Position numbers and translations under genes: made by a program. The notes under the pieces were generated by a model, which did not search any database, was not told the DNA's origin, and saw nothing but the letters and a program-made list of their open reading frames with translations. Of a stretch of DNA of 32,145 nt, positions 16,832-25,978 are shown piece after piece; the first letter of the stretch is position 1; each line of letters starts with the position of its first letter. The DNA lies in the NCBI GenBank assembly GCA_002342805.1, contig DDQW01000024.1, positions 1 through 32,145 on the forward strand, read 5' to 3'. The stretch comes from Clostridiales bacterium UBA2432 (lineage in GTDB: Bacteria; Bacillota; Clostridia; Lachnospirales; Vallitaleaceae).

Positions 16832-18276
16832 TGCTATTAAAAAAACTATGGGATAACTATTACAAAGGAATAATAATATTCATCGGATTCCTATTTGTTC
16901 TATTCTCTGCAGTGAGCCTTGAGCTATCTTTAGTTGTTTGTTTAGGAACGATTGTAGCCATAGTTTTATACCATAATATCAAGTATTCTATTGGGATTAT
17001 GCTACTTGTGACGCCTTATGTAAACACTGGATTTATGCAAACACAGATTATTCCTGGAATTCCAGTAAAACTTTATGTTATCTTGTTTTTTGCACTTCTG
17101 GGACTGATGTTTATTCGCTATAAAATTCATCTTAAAACAGCTTTTGATTTGAAATATTTTGGTGTTTTACTGATTTATATTTCGGTGTTTATAGTAGCAG
17201 TAATCAAGTCAATTGATTATATTGAGTATATTAGCCTTGCTTGGTCAGACAATCTTTCAGTAATTCGATTAATAAGTAATTTTTTGATTTCTCCATTAGT
17301 GTATCTTTTTCCTATACTTATGATTTTATTATTTTATAACTATGAAGACAAACATTTTATTATTGATGGCGTTATTTTTTCATTGTTTATCTTATCAATA
17401 ACAATTATCTTTATTTATGTTTTTATAGTGCCCCAAAAAATGAACTTTAATTTAATTCGAGGAGAAATTGGTGCAATATTAGGATTGCATGGTAATGATA
17501 TTGCTAACTTCTATATTATGGGCTTTCCCCTTGTTTTGGCCATGTATATTAATTCAAAAAAAAGACTAGTACAATTTACCTTTTATCTTTCTTTGTTTGC
17601 TATTGCAATTTTGTTTTCAAGAACCGCATATGTATGCGTTATTCTTACATTTTTATCTTATGGAGTATTAAGAGGGAAAATAGACATAAAATATTTCTTG
17701 ACAATAATTGCTGTTGGAGTGATGTTACTATTCTTACCTGAGCAGGTGTATGACCGGTTTTTAACATTAGTAGCCGGAACAGATATTCAGACATTATCAG
17801 CAGGAAGGTCTGGGGACATATGGCTTCCTTTATGGTGGGAATGGCTTCGGCTTCCCATAAGCGATAAGTTATGGGGAGTCGGTCGTTACGCTATTGTAGA
17901 GTCTTTTGCTTTTCGAAATGGATTGATTCTTGATGTAACGCATCCTCATAATATGTATTTTGAAGTATTATTGGATAGTGGGATTGTGGGATTAATTGTG
18001 TACACGTTTGTTTTTGGATATATAAATTTAAATATATTCTTTTCTTTTATTAAAAATCAAGTGGATTATGATCGAGATGTTTTATTAGCTATTTTGATTT
18101 CATTTGTCATGTATTTATTAGCAGGGATGAGTGGACGAACCTTGTTTCCGTCTTCAATAATCATTCATGAATGGGCATTATTAGGATTAGGCATCCTAAT
18201 TATTCGATATCAACGTTTAGTAAACAACTATTCGCATATAGAAACAGGGGTGACAGAGAGTGAAAAAACAAATTAA
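16831..18276 (+). CDS. wzy: O-antigen-ligase-like polysaccharide polymerase
   Basis: This 481-aa protein has at least ten hydrophobic segments and one larger external loop (about residues 300-380) containing GRSGDIWLPLWWEW and HPHNMYFEVLLDSGIVGL. The latter is the HNxYLexLxxxGxxG signature of the O-antigen ligase/Wzy family. It polymerises repeat units at the outer face of the membrane. Because no separate ligase is present and Wzx and CpsC/D are adjacent, I call it the polymerase. Its 3' end overlaps the next gene by 17 nt. Confidence 0.85.
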   Translation: MLLKKLWDNYYKGIIIFIGFLFVLFSAVSLELSLVVCLGTIVAIVLYHNIKYSIGIMLLVTPYVNTGFMQTQIIPGIPVKLYVILFFALLGLMFIRYKIHLKTAFDLKYFGVLLIYISVFIVAVIKSIDYIEYISLAWSDNLSVIRLISNFLISPLVYLFPILMILLFYNYEDKHFIIDGVIFSLFILSITIIFIYVFIVPQKMNFNLIRGEIGAILGLHGNDIANFYIMGFPLVLAMYINSKKRLVQFTFYLSLFAIAILFSRTAYVCVILTFLSYGVLRGKIDIKYFLTIIAVGVMLLFLPEQVYDRFLTLVAGTDIQTLSAGRSGDIWLPLWWEWLRLPISDKLWGVGRYAIVESFAFRNGLILDVTHPHNMYFEVLLDSGIVGLIVYTFVFGYINLNIFFSFIKNQVDYDRDVLLAILISFVMYLLAGMSGRTLFPSSIIIHEWALLGLGILIIRYQRLVNNYSHIETGVTESEKTN

Positions 18277-19387
18277 TGTCGGAATATATTTACCATCGGC
18301 AACGATACTATTTTATCCTAAGCATGGGAAAGAGTTTGCGGGTGGTGCTGAACTCAATTGCTATAATCTAGCAATTGAGATGGCCAAAGATCCTAAGTAC
18401 AATGTTTCATTTAGAGTTATGGACGAAGGCCAAGAGGATATGGATGTTCACGGAGTTCACGTTAAAAAAATCAAATATTTAAATAGGAAGCAAGGAAGCC
18501 TTCAAAAGATCTTTCGTCAAATATATCTTATTATTCAAATTATGTTATTTAATGAAGATGTGATTATTACAACAACGGCAAGTGATCATTTGGGATTGCT
18601 CGTACTTCTTCATCAGAAAATAAAAAGAAAACATGTTATCTTTCGATTGGCTCATGACTATAATTATGACGTTGAACATTATAAAGATAGAGGAAGAAGA
18701 TTTTATAAGCTTTATAAGTATGGCCTATTTAATGCCAGTGCATTAGTTGCACAAACAAATGATCAAAAGGATGCTTTGCTCCAATTAGGAAGACAGGCAA
18801 CAATTATCAAAAATGGCTTTGAGATTGAGAAGGATAAACAAGCTATAAAAAACGTTGATGATGCTTTTATTTTATGGGTTGCACGTGCACAACCGATGAA
18901 GCGACCAGAACTATTTGTTGAGTTGGCGCAAGCAAATCCGAATTATTCGTTTTTGATGATTATGCCAACCAATAATCAGTCGGAAAGCATAAATTTAAGA
19001 GATCAAATTTTAGATAAAATACGTGATCTGCCTAATCTAAAATATATACCCTATGTTGAATCGAGTGAGATTCAGAGCTACTTTGACCAAGCAATTTTAT
19101 TTGTTAATACATCCTCAGCTGAAGGGTTTCCTAATACCTTTATTCAATCTGGATTAGGTTATACACCGGTTTTATCTATTGGTATCAATCCGGATCATAT
19201 ATTTGACCGTTATACATTAGGTCAATACTGTGAAGAGGATTTATCAATGGCAAATGCATTTATTCGTTCACTAACTCAAGAAAAAATACAAGAAATGGGA
19301 AAGGCTAGTCATCAATATGTTGAAGAAAATCATAGTATTTCTCATGTATGTAGTCAATATAAAACGATTGTGGAGGCGATTATATGA
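18260..19387 (+). CDS. Glycosyltransferase family 4 protein
   Basis: This 375-aa protein has the N-terminal GKEFAGGAELNCYNLA loop and a C-terminal half with LWVARAQPMKRPELFVELA and SSAEGFPNTFIQSGLGYTP. That is the GT4 (GT-B, retaining) pattern; the second Glu of the E-x7-E motif is Gln, as in many GT4 members. It starts at GTG 18260, which lies inside the end of wzy, with AGGGGTGA just upstream. It should add one sugar of the repeat unit at the cytosolic membrane face. Donor and acceptor are unknown. Confidence 0.85.
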   Translation: MKKQINVGIYLPSATILFYPKHGKEFAGGAELNCYNLAIEMAKDPKYNVSFRVMDEGQEDMDVHGVHVKKIKYLNRKQGSLQKIFRQIYLIIQIMLFNEDVIITTTASDHLGLLVLLHQKIKRKHVIFRLAHDYNYDVEHYKDRGRRFYKLYKYGLFNASALVAQTNDQKDALLQLGRQATIIKNGFEIEKDKQAIKNVDDAFILWVARAQPMKRPELFVELAQANPNYSFLMIMPTNNQSESINLRDQILDKIRDLPNLKYIPYVESSEIQSYFDQAILFVNTSSAEGFPNTFIQSGLGYTPVLSIGINPDHIFDRYTLGQYCEEDLSMANAFIRSLTQEKIQEMGKASHQYVEENHSISHVCSQYKTIVEAII

Positions 19388-20535
19388 AAAAAATAGCCTT
19401 TGTCATTAGTTCATTAACAGGTGGGGGGGCAGAACGTGTTGCCATCAATCTGTGTGAATTTTTCAATGAACAGTATCTTAGTGAAGTTACGTGTGATTTA
19501 ATTGTTTTAAATAATACGGGTGACTATATTTATCACGGTCCTAAACATATTATTAATAAAAATTATAGTGATAAAAATATGGTTAAGAAGATTTTTTATC
19601 ATATCATTGGATATAGATGGAAGTTATTGCAGATAAAAAAGAAACATAATTACGATCAAGTGATTAGCTTTGCTACATTAGCAAATAAGCTAAATATACA
19701 AACATATTATAATGAAGATACCATTGTTTCAGTAAGAAATTATCTGTCTTTAAATTTGAATGAAAAACAAAAAAAACATGTAAGGAAACTGTATAAAAAA
19801 GCAGATAAAATTGTCGCGGTATCACAAGCGTGTAAAGAAGATTTGATTAAGGAATTTTATTTAGATGCCAATAAAATCCAAGTGATTTATAATCCATATC
19901 AAATTGCTAAAATTCAAAAAGCACAAGAGGCTTCGATTGGCCCGGATAGTAGTTATTACCGAAAAAATAAAACGATTATTGCAGTGGGTAGAATTTCACG
20001 ACAAAAAGCTTTTTGGCGCATGATTAAAGCTATTGCGTCTTTAAAAGAAGAAGATCCGGAAATAACCCTACTTATATTAGGAAAAGAGTTGAACGGTCAG
20101 GAAATGACCCAAAAACTCCAATATTTAATTGATAAGTATAAACTTCATGAGCAAGTGCACTTATTAGGATTTAAATCAAATCCTTATGCATACATATCAA
20201 GAGCTAATATATATGTATTATCTTCTTTATATGAAGGGTTTCCCAATGGTATGACAGAAGCGATGATTTTAGGAAAGCCAATTGTTAGTGTAAATTGTCT
20301 GTCTGGTCCTTCAGAAATATTAAATGATGGAGAGCACGGTATTATAATTCCTCAGTACGACCAAGATGAATTTACAGATGAAATTACACCCGGAGATCTT
20401 GAAATTGGTCGGTCAATTCAGAAATTATTGAAGGAACCTGAATTATATTTACATTATGAGCAACAGGCGCTACGACGTGGAAAGGACTTTTTAATTGACA
20501 CAATTGCAATTCAGTGGCTTAATTTGGAGGTGTGA
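19384..20535 (+). CDS. Glycosyltransferase family 4 protein
   Basis: This 383-aa GT-B enzyme begins MKKIAFVISSLTGGGAERVA, a classic GT4 N-terminus. It has IIAVGRISRQKAFWRMI as the start of the second Rossmann domain, then SSLYEGFPNGMTEAMILGKP with both glutamates of the E-x7-E motif. It resembles GalNAc/galactose-adding GT4 enzymes such as PglH-like proteins, but the donor is not readable. It overlaps both neighbours (4 nt ATGA upstream), so translation is coupled. Confidence 0.88.
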   Translation: MKKIAFVISSLTGGGAERVAINLCEFFNEQYLSEVTCDLIVLNNTGDYIYHGPKHIINKNYSDKNMVKKIFYHIIGYRWKLLQIKKKHNYDQVISFATLANKLNIQTYYNEDTIVSVRNYLSLNLNEKQKKHVRKLYKKADKIVAVSQACKEDLIKEFYLDANKIQVIYNPYQIAKIQKAQEASIGPDSSYYRKNKTIIAVGRISRQKAFWRMIKAIASLKEEDPEITLLILGKELNGQEMTQKLQYLIDKYKLHEQVHLLGFKSNPYAYISRANIYVLSSLYEGFPNGMTEAMILGKPIVSVNCLSGPSEILNDGEHGIIIPQYDQDEFTDEITPGDLEIGRSIQKLLKEPELYLHYEQQALRRGKDFLIDTIAIQWLNLEV

Positions 20536-20537
20536 TG

Positions 20538-22415
20538 ATGAAAAAAATACGTTGGTATTTTCATCGCCTAAAAGCAATGACAACAAGAGAAGTTTTATGG
20601 AGAATTCAAGTTGTCATATTTATACGAATCGATAGTCTTAAACGACAGAATAAATCAATTCTTGATTCAACACTTTATAAAAAAAATGGTGATTGTATTC
20701 AACCTTGGAATTTAAGACATGATTTTAAGAATTCAAAACAAGGGAAAACCCATCAAATTTTTCAGTATATTTCAACAGAAAATCAATCGAGTCATGCTAC
20801 ATTTTATCATGACCATAAATGGCCTTTACTTCCTTCAAGAAAACTTAAATATAAAGGGAATAAAGAAATGGGGGATGCCCGTATTAACTGGGAATATAAT
20901 CGTCATCATCATTACCCTATTTTTATGAAAAACTACTGGATTACCAAAGATGAAAAATATATTGATGAATTAAAATCGGAATTTTACACATGGGTTGATT
21001 CAAATCCATTTTTAATAGGAATAAGCTATACAAGTGAAATGGAACTAGCTATACGAGCTTTTTCTTGGTATATAACCTTAGAATTAATACCAAACGACCG
21101 AAAATATTATCAGTTAAGAAAAGACATATCTCAAGGTATAATGAATTTAATGAATCATGTTGCAATATATCATTCCAAATATTCTTCAGCTAACAATCAT
21201 TTAATTATTGAAATGGTCGTTTTAGGAATCATTGGCGTATCTTTTCAGCAAGAAGACTGGGTTGAAAAAAGTGTGGATACACTAACAGATGCATTAGATC
21301 AACAAAATCATGTTGATGGGATTAATAAAGAGCAGTCAATTCATTATCAGTTTTTTATTATGGAAGCGGTGGCATTATTTATTCTAAGACTTGAAGCGCA
21401 AGGGTTACCTTTTCCCAAAAAATGGGAAGACCACTTGTTTTTAATGTGTGAATATAGTGCCCGTTTAGTGGACAAATATGGTCAGATTCCTCATCTTGGT
21501 GATCATGACGAAGGGAAGTTATTGGATTTATATGGAGATGCATTTAATTATGAAGATTATGTTCTTCAACTTTGCAGTCATATTATTCATAAAAATTATA
21601 GCCCATTAAATCAAACCTATGATCAATTAAAGTGTTTGTTAGCAGAGGAACGCTTAAATCAGAAGTTCATTGATTTTAAGCGAAACAACTCAATGACTTA
21701 TGATCAAGGGGGGCACTCAATTCTAAAGTCTCTATATGGAGACAAGGAGGTAACATTAACCTTTGATCATGCCGAGTTGGGATTTAATAGCATTGCGGCT
21801 CACGGCCATGCTGATGCTTTACACATTACATTAACGGTTGATGGAGAAAAAATCTTCATTGACCCGGGAACTTATTGTTATCACAATGATATCCAGTGGC
21901 GTAATTATTTTCGGGAGACGCAAAATCATAATACCATTGCCATAAATAGTCAGAACCAATCGGAGATGAAAGGTGCCTTTTTATGGGGACGCAGGGCAAC
22001 ATCTAGACTGATTAAGTCAGAACTAGATAGAGATAAGGACCTTATTATTGCAGAACATGATGGCTATAAACCACTAATGCATCAACGTGTTGTCGAATAC
22101 CAAAAACCCAAAAAAATTATTATTCAAGATTGTATTTATTGCATAGCCAATAGTCAAATCAATGAATACGAATATGAAGCTACCTATGTTTTAGGAAAAA
22201 ATTGTCATATTATACAAAAAGAAAAGAACAACATAATGATACAATCTGATAAAATAGTAGTAAGATTTTATACGGGTAATCATCCAATTGAGATTGAACC
22301 TATGTATTTTTCGGAAAAGTATGGTGTCATTGAAGAAACTTTATGTGTTAAATTGCGGGGAAAAGAAAACAGAGATGAAACTCAAATTGTAACAGTTATA
22401 GAAATAGGTTCATAA
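20538..22415 (+). CDS. Heparinase II/III family protein with alginate-lyase-like helical domain
   Basis: This 625-aa protein has an N-terminal helical toroid (about residues 100-340; motifs YSSANNHLIIEM and EQSIHYQFF). The heparinase II/III beta domain follows, including AAHGHADALHITL near residue 422, IDPGTYCYHND, and WRNYFRETQNHNTIAI. Known family members are polysaccharide lyases that cut at uronic acids through Tyr/His/Asn residues. No signal peptide is seen. Similar proteins occur in polysaccharide loci of other bacteria with unclear roles. Of three tandem starts (GTG 20532, ATG 20535, ATG 20538) I prefer 20538, 7 nt after GGAGG (20526-20530). It is coupled to the upstream glycosyltransferase. 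Confidence 0.85.
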   Translation: MKKIRWYFHRLKAMTTREVLWRIQVVIFIRIDSLKRQNKSILDSTLYKKNGDCIQPWNLRHDFKNSKQGKTHQIFQYISTENQSSHATFYHDHKWPLLPSRKLKYKGNKEMGDARINWEYNRHHHYPIFMKNYWITKDEKYIDELKSEFYTWVDSNPFLIGISYTSEMELAIRAFSWYITLELIPNDRKYYQLRKDISQGIMNLMNHVAIYHSKYSSANNHLIIEMVVLGIIGVSFQQEDWVEKSVDTLTDALDQQNHVDGINKEQSIHYQFFIMEAVALFILRLEAQGLPFPKKWEDHLFLMCEYSARLVDKYGQIPHLGDHDEGKLLDLYGDAFNYEDYVLQLCSHIIHKNYSPLNQTYDQLKCLLAEERLNQKFIDFKRNNSMTYDQGGHSILKSLYGDKEVTLTFDHAELGFNSIAAHGHADALHITLTVDGEKIFIDPGTYCYHNDIQWRNYFRETQNHNTIAINSQNQSEMKGAFLWGRRATSRLIKSELDRDKDLIIAEHDGYKPLMHQRVVEYQKPKKIIIQDCIYCIANSQINEYEYEATYVLGKNCHIIQKEKNNIMIQSDKIVVRFYTGNHPIEIEPMYFSEKYGVIEETLCVKLRGKENRDETQIVTVIEIGS

Positions 22416-22438
22416 GATTAGAGAGAGGTTGTGAAAGT

Positions 22439-23764
22439 ATGAGAATAAGTATTTTTGGATTAGGATATGTAGGATGTGTAAGTGCAGGGTGTTTAGCGGG
22501 AATGGGTCATTCAATAATAGGTGTGGACCCCAATGAAACCAAAGTTAGACAAATCAATGAAGGAAAGCCGACGATAATTGAAAAAGATATAGAACAACTT
22601 ATACAACAAGCGCATGAGAACAAACGATTATCAGCAACTAAAAATGTTGAGGAGGCAGTTTTAAATTCAGAAATAAGTATTATTTCTGTAGGAACACCGA
22701 GTACGAAAAATGGTCATTTGAATTTAGACTATATTTACAATGTGGCTCGTGAAATCGGACAAGCCATAAAGAAAAAAGATGAGTTTCATATTGTAACAAT
22801 TCGTAGTACAGTTTTGCCGGGAACAAATCAAAAAGTTGGTGAAATCATTGAGGATGAATCAGGAAAGCAAAGAGATGAAGCTTTCACGGTGGTTTCAAAT
22901 CCCGAGTTTTTACGAGAAGGTACAGCGGTTTATGATTATTATAATCCTCCATTGACCTTAATAGGAACAGATCATTTGCTGGGAAAAGAAAAAATGAATG
23001 AACTCTATAAAAAAATACCGGGTGAGAAAGTTTTTACGGATATTAAAGTTGCAGAAATCATGAAATATGTCAATAATACCTATCATGCCTTGAAAATTGT
23101 ATTTGGTAATGAAGTAGGAAATATTTGTAAAGCCTTGAATATTGATAGTCATAAAGTAATGGAAATTTTTTGTATGGATAAACAGCTGAACATATCTCCA
23201 TATTATTTTAAACCCGGATTTGCATATGGAGGGTCTTGTCTTCCTAAAGATTCAAAAGCTTTAAAAACCTTGGCATCAGAACTGTTTGTTTCAACGCCGG
23301 TAATCAATAATATTCATCAAAGCAACGAGATACAAAAGGAAAACGCCCTTGAAATTATCATGAGCAAGAAAAAACATAAAATCGGCATTTTAGGGTTAAG
23401 TTTTAAGGCCGGAACGGATGACCTTAGGAACAGTCCGATTGTTGACGTTGTTGAACGCCTCTTAGGTAAAGGATTTGCTTTAGCGATATATGATAAACAT
23501 GTTAAGCTGTCAGAGTTAACCGGAACGAATAAAGAATATATTGAGGCTAAGATACCTCATCTCCAACGCTTTATAAGTAATGATCTAAATCAAGTCATGA
23601 ATGAATCAGAAGTTATAGTTATTGCGAATAAAGAAAAAGATTTTGAGCATTTACTTGAAGAATACCCCGATAAAATCATCGTCGATTTAGTCAGAATGTG
23701 GAAAGAAGTTCAATATGATGGTGAGTATGAAGGTTTATGTTGGGGGGATGTGAATGAAAAATAA
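22439..23764 (+). CDS. algD: Nucleotide-sugar dehydrogenase, AlgD-like GDP-mannose 6-dehydrogenase
   Basis: This 441-aa enzyme has the NAD loop GLGYVG (7-12), the oxidation motif NPEFLREGTA (154-163), and catalytic Cys267 in GGSCLPKD. Several features match my recollection of Pseudomonas AlgD rather than UDP-glucose dehydrogenases: NTYHALKIVFGNE (213-225), with His where Ugd has a hydrophobic residue; GLSFKAGTDDLR (319-330); NKEYIEAKIPH (364-374); and the C-terminal EGLCW. The reaction would be GDP-mannose plus 2 NAD+ to GDP-mannuronate. ManC at 4350 supplies the substrate. UDP-glucose dehydrogenase is the main alternative. It overlaps the next gene by 11 nt. Confidence 0.78.
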   Translation: MRISIFGLGYVGCVSAGCLAGMGHSIIGVDPNETKVRQINEGKPTIIEKDIEQLIQQAHENKRLSATKNVEEAVLNSEISIISVGTPSTKNGHLNLDYIYNVAREIGQAIKKKDEFHIVTIRSTVLPGTNQKVGEIIEDESGKQRDEAFTVVSNPEFLREGTAVYDYYNPPLTLIGTDHLLGKEKMNELYKKIPGEKVFTDIKVAEIMKYVNNTYHALKIVFGNEVGNICKALNIDSHKVMEIFCMDKQLNISPYYFKPGFAYGGSCLPKDSKALKTLASELFVSTPVINNIHQSNEIQKENALEIIMSKKKHKIGILGLSFKAGTDDLRNSPIVDVVERLLGKGFALAIYDKHVKLSELTGTNKEYIEAKIPHLQRFISNDLNQVMNESEVIVIANKEKDFEHLLEEYPDKIIVDLVRMWKEVQYDGEYEGLCWGDVNEK

Positions 23765-24761
23765 AAGTATTGTTGTATCTCGCTCAGATGCAGATTGGAT
23801 AAAACATTTTAGAAATACAGGAGAAATAGACTTCCAACAAGTGAAGTGGGGAAAACGTAAATCTTCACTTATTGGGAAATTCGATAATTTTTTAGGGGCA
23901 TGTCAATTTATAAAATACTTGATAATGCATAGAAAAATGATCAATCAGTATCAAAGTATAATCGTAACAGGAAATAATGTTGCTCTTGCAACGTTTTTAT
24001 TGCGAAAGTTAAGAATCTTAAAAAATCCTAAGGTTGTTTGGTGGGGGTTCTATTTACATAGCAAGTTTTCCATTAATATGTACAAAGTGCTACGAGTGTT
24101 TTTTGAATCAAAGCATGCGGTGTATGTCTTGTTTTCATATTTTGAAGAATCCTTATATGAAAAGGTGTTTGGAAAGAGAACATCAACATTGATTTTACCC
24201 TATGGTATTTGGAATGAAGAAATCGTTATACCGACAGATGAAGAAGACTACTATTTTTCAGGTGGCTATAGCAATCGAGACTATATCCCTTTAATCGAAG
24301 CTTTTCGAGATTCACCATACAAACTTGTCATCATAGCTTCAAAGTTAAATGTAGAATTGGAGACCATTCAAATTCCAGAAAATGTGCAAATTTTACGAGA
24401 TGTTGACAAAACAACCTTTCACAAATACATGGATCATTCATGCGGTGTCATTATTCCTTTAAAAAACAATTTAGGAGCTTCAGGGCAAATGGTAACCCTC
24501 AATGCAATGGCAAGAGGTAAAGTAATCATTATAAATGATAATTCAATCATGAAAGAATATATTATCGATCAAGATAGTGGATATGTTGTTCAAGATATAA
24601 AAAAGGACTTAATAAATTTACTGGAAAAAATAGAAAAATCACCTGTGGAAAAGAATAAGATCAAAGAGAAAGTTCGTCAGAGGTATATAGAACTTTATTC
24701 GCGACAACCATCTATTGATAATACAAAAGCTATATTAAAAACAATCAATAGAACTTCATAG
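23754..24761 (+). CDS. Putative glycosyltransferase (GT-B fold, divergent)
   Basis: This 335-aa protein is weakly conserved. A helical N-terminal half (ACQFIKYLIMHRKMI, VVWWGFYLHSKFSINMY) precedes a GT-B-like C-terminal half with YFSGGYSNRDYIPLIEAF and IIPLKNNLGASGQMVTLNAM, where the usual E-x7-E is degenerate. Similar proteins are annotated as glycosyltransferases in polysaccharide operons. It overlaps algD by 11 nt with a G-rich ribosome binding site before the ATG. It is presumably one of five repeat-unit sugar transferases. The family call is moderate and the donor unknown. Confidence 0.65.
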   Translation: MKNKSIVVSRSDADWIKHFRNTGEIDFQQVKWGKRKSSLIGKFDNFLGACQFIKYLIMHRKMINQYQSIIVTGNNVALATFLLRKLRILKNPKVVWWGFYLHSKFSINMYKVLRVFFESKHAVYVLFSYFEESLYEKVFGKRTSTLILPYGIWNEEIVIPTDEEDYYFSGGYSNRDYIPLIEAFRDSPYKLVIIASKLNVELETIQIPENVQILRDVDKTTFHKYMDHSCGVIIPLKNNLGASGQMVTLNAMARGKVIIINDNSIMKEYIIDQDSGYVVQDIKKDLINLLEKIEKSPVEKNKIKEKVRQRYIELYSRQPSIDNTKAILKTINRTS

Positions 24762-24780
24762 GCATGAGGAGGCAGAGTAT

Positions 24781-25974
24781 ATGAGTAGAAAGATCTTAAT
24801 TATAGTAGAAAATTTACCGGTACCTTTTGATACACGTGTATGGCAAGAAGCGACAACGCTTGTAAAAGAAGGCTACCAAGTTTCTGTAATATGTCCGACA
24901 GGAAAAGGTTTTATGGACTTATATGAAGAAAAAGAAGGCGTGCATATATATCGACATCATTTACCGGAAGAAGGAAAAGGCTTTATCGGATATTTGAAAG
25001 AATATTATGTGGCACTTCGCGAAGAAAAAAAACTTGCAAAACGCATATTTAACGAAAGAGGATTTGATGTCATTCATGGATGCAATCCTCCAGATAATAT
25101 ATTTTTAGTTGCCAAAAAATTTAAAAGACACGGTGTACAGTATATTTTTGATCATCACGATATTTGTCCAGAATTATATGTTGCAAAATTTGGCAAAAAA
25201 GGACTATTATATTGGTCACAAATCTTTTTTGAACGTATGACCTATAAATATGCAGCCATGGCTTTTGTGACCAATGAATCTTACAAAAAGATAGCAATAG
25301 AACGAAATCACATGCAACCCAAGGATGTTTTTGTATTACGTAGCGGACCCAAAACACAACGTCTGAAAATAATACCGGCAAATCCAGAAATTAAGCGAGG
25401 AAAACAATATATGGTAGGCTATGTAGGTGTCATTGGTAAACAAGAAGGAATGGATTACCTTTTAGACGCTGTTGACTATATTGTGAATACGCGAAAGCGT
25501 ATGGACATCTTCTTTGGAATATGTGGTGGTGGTCCGTATCTAGATACAATAAAAAAACGCTCCCTCGAATTAGGATTATCGGATTATATTGAATTTACAG
25601 GTCGAGTATCAGATGAACAACTACTTGAATATCTTAATACGGCTGATATTTGTGTTAATCCGGATGAGTATAATGAAATGAATGATCGTTCTACAATGAA
25701 TAAAGTGCTTGAATACATGGCACTAGCAAAGCCGATTGTACAATTTGACTTAACAGAAGGAAGATATTCAGCAAAAGAAGCATCACTATATGCTAAACCC
25801 AATGATGCGATTGATTTAGGAGATAAAATCATCGACCTATTAGACCATGAAGAACAGCGAAAGACAATGGGTGAAATTGGATATCGTCGCATTCAAAATG
25901 AGTTGAGTTGGGAACATACGAGTAAGGCACTCATCGCAGGATATGAATATTACTTCGAACAAAAGGCGCGGTGA
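24781..25974 (+). CDS. Glycosyltransferase family 4 protein
   Basis: This 397-aa GT4 enzyme begins with ENLPVPFDTRVWQEATTL, a pattern common in exopolysaccharide GT4 proteins. It has HGCNPPDNIF and FDHHDICPELY in the first domain. The second domain contains VGYVGVIGKQEGMDYLLDA and DRSTMNKVLEYMALAKPIV. GAGGAGG precedes the ATG. It probably adds a repeat-unit sugar; donor unknown. Its stop is 4 nt before the next start, so the two glycosyltransferases are tightly linked. Confidence 0.88.
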   Translation: MSRKILIIVENLPVPFDTRVWQEATTLVKEGYQVSVICPTGKGFMDLYEEKEGVHIYRHHLPEEGKGFIGYLKEYYVALREEKKLAKRIFNERGFDVIHGCNPPDNIFLVAKKFKRHGVQYIFDHHDICPELYVAKFGKKGLLYWSQIFFERMTYKYAAMAFVTNESYKKIAIERNHMQPKDVFVLRSGPKTQRLKIIPANPEIKRGKQYMVGYVGVIGKQEGMDYLLDAVDYIVNTRKRMDIFFGICGGGPYLDTIKKRSLELGLSDYIEFTGRVSDEQLLEYLNTADICVNPDEYNEMNDRSTMNKVLEYMALAKPIVQFDLTEGRYSAKEASLYAKPNDAIDLGDKIIDLLDHEEQRKTMGEIGYRRIQNELSWEHTSKALIAGYEYYFEQKAR

Positions 25975-25978
25975 TCCT

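Noticed and set aside
22439..23764. UDP-glucose 6-dehydrogenase as the primary name
   Set aside because: Motifs at residues 213-225, 264-271 and 364-374 fit AlgD better and manC is in the locus; kept only as an alternative.
25584..25892. Minus-strand 102-codon frame inside a glycosyltransferase gene
   Set aside because: Shadow of a well-conserved GT4 coding sequence; no ribosome binding site.
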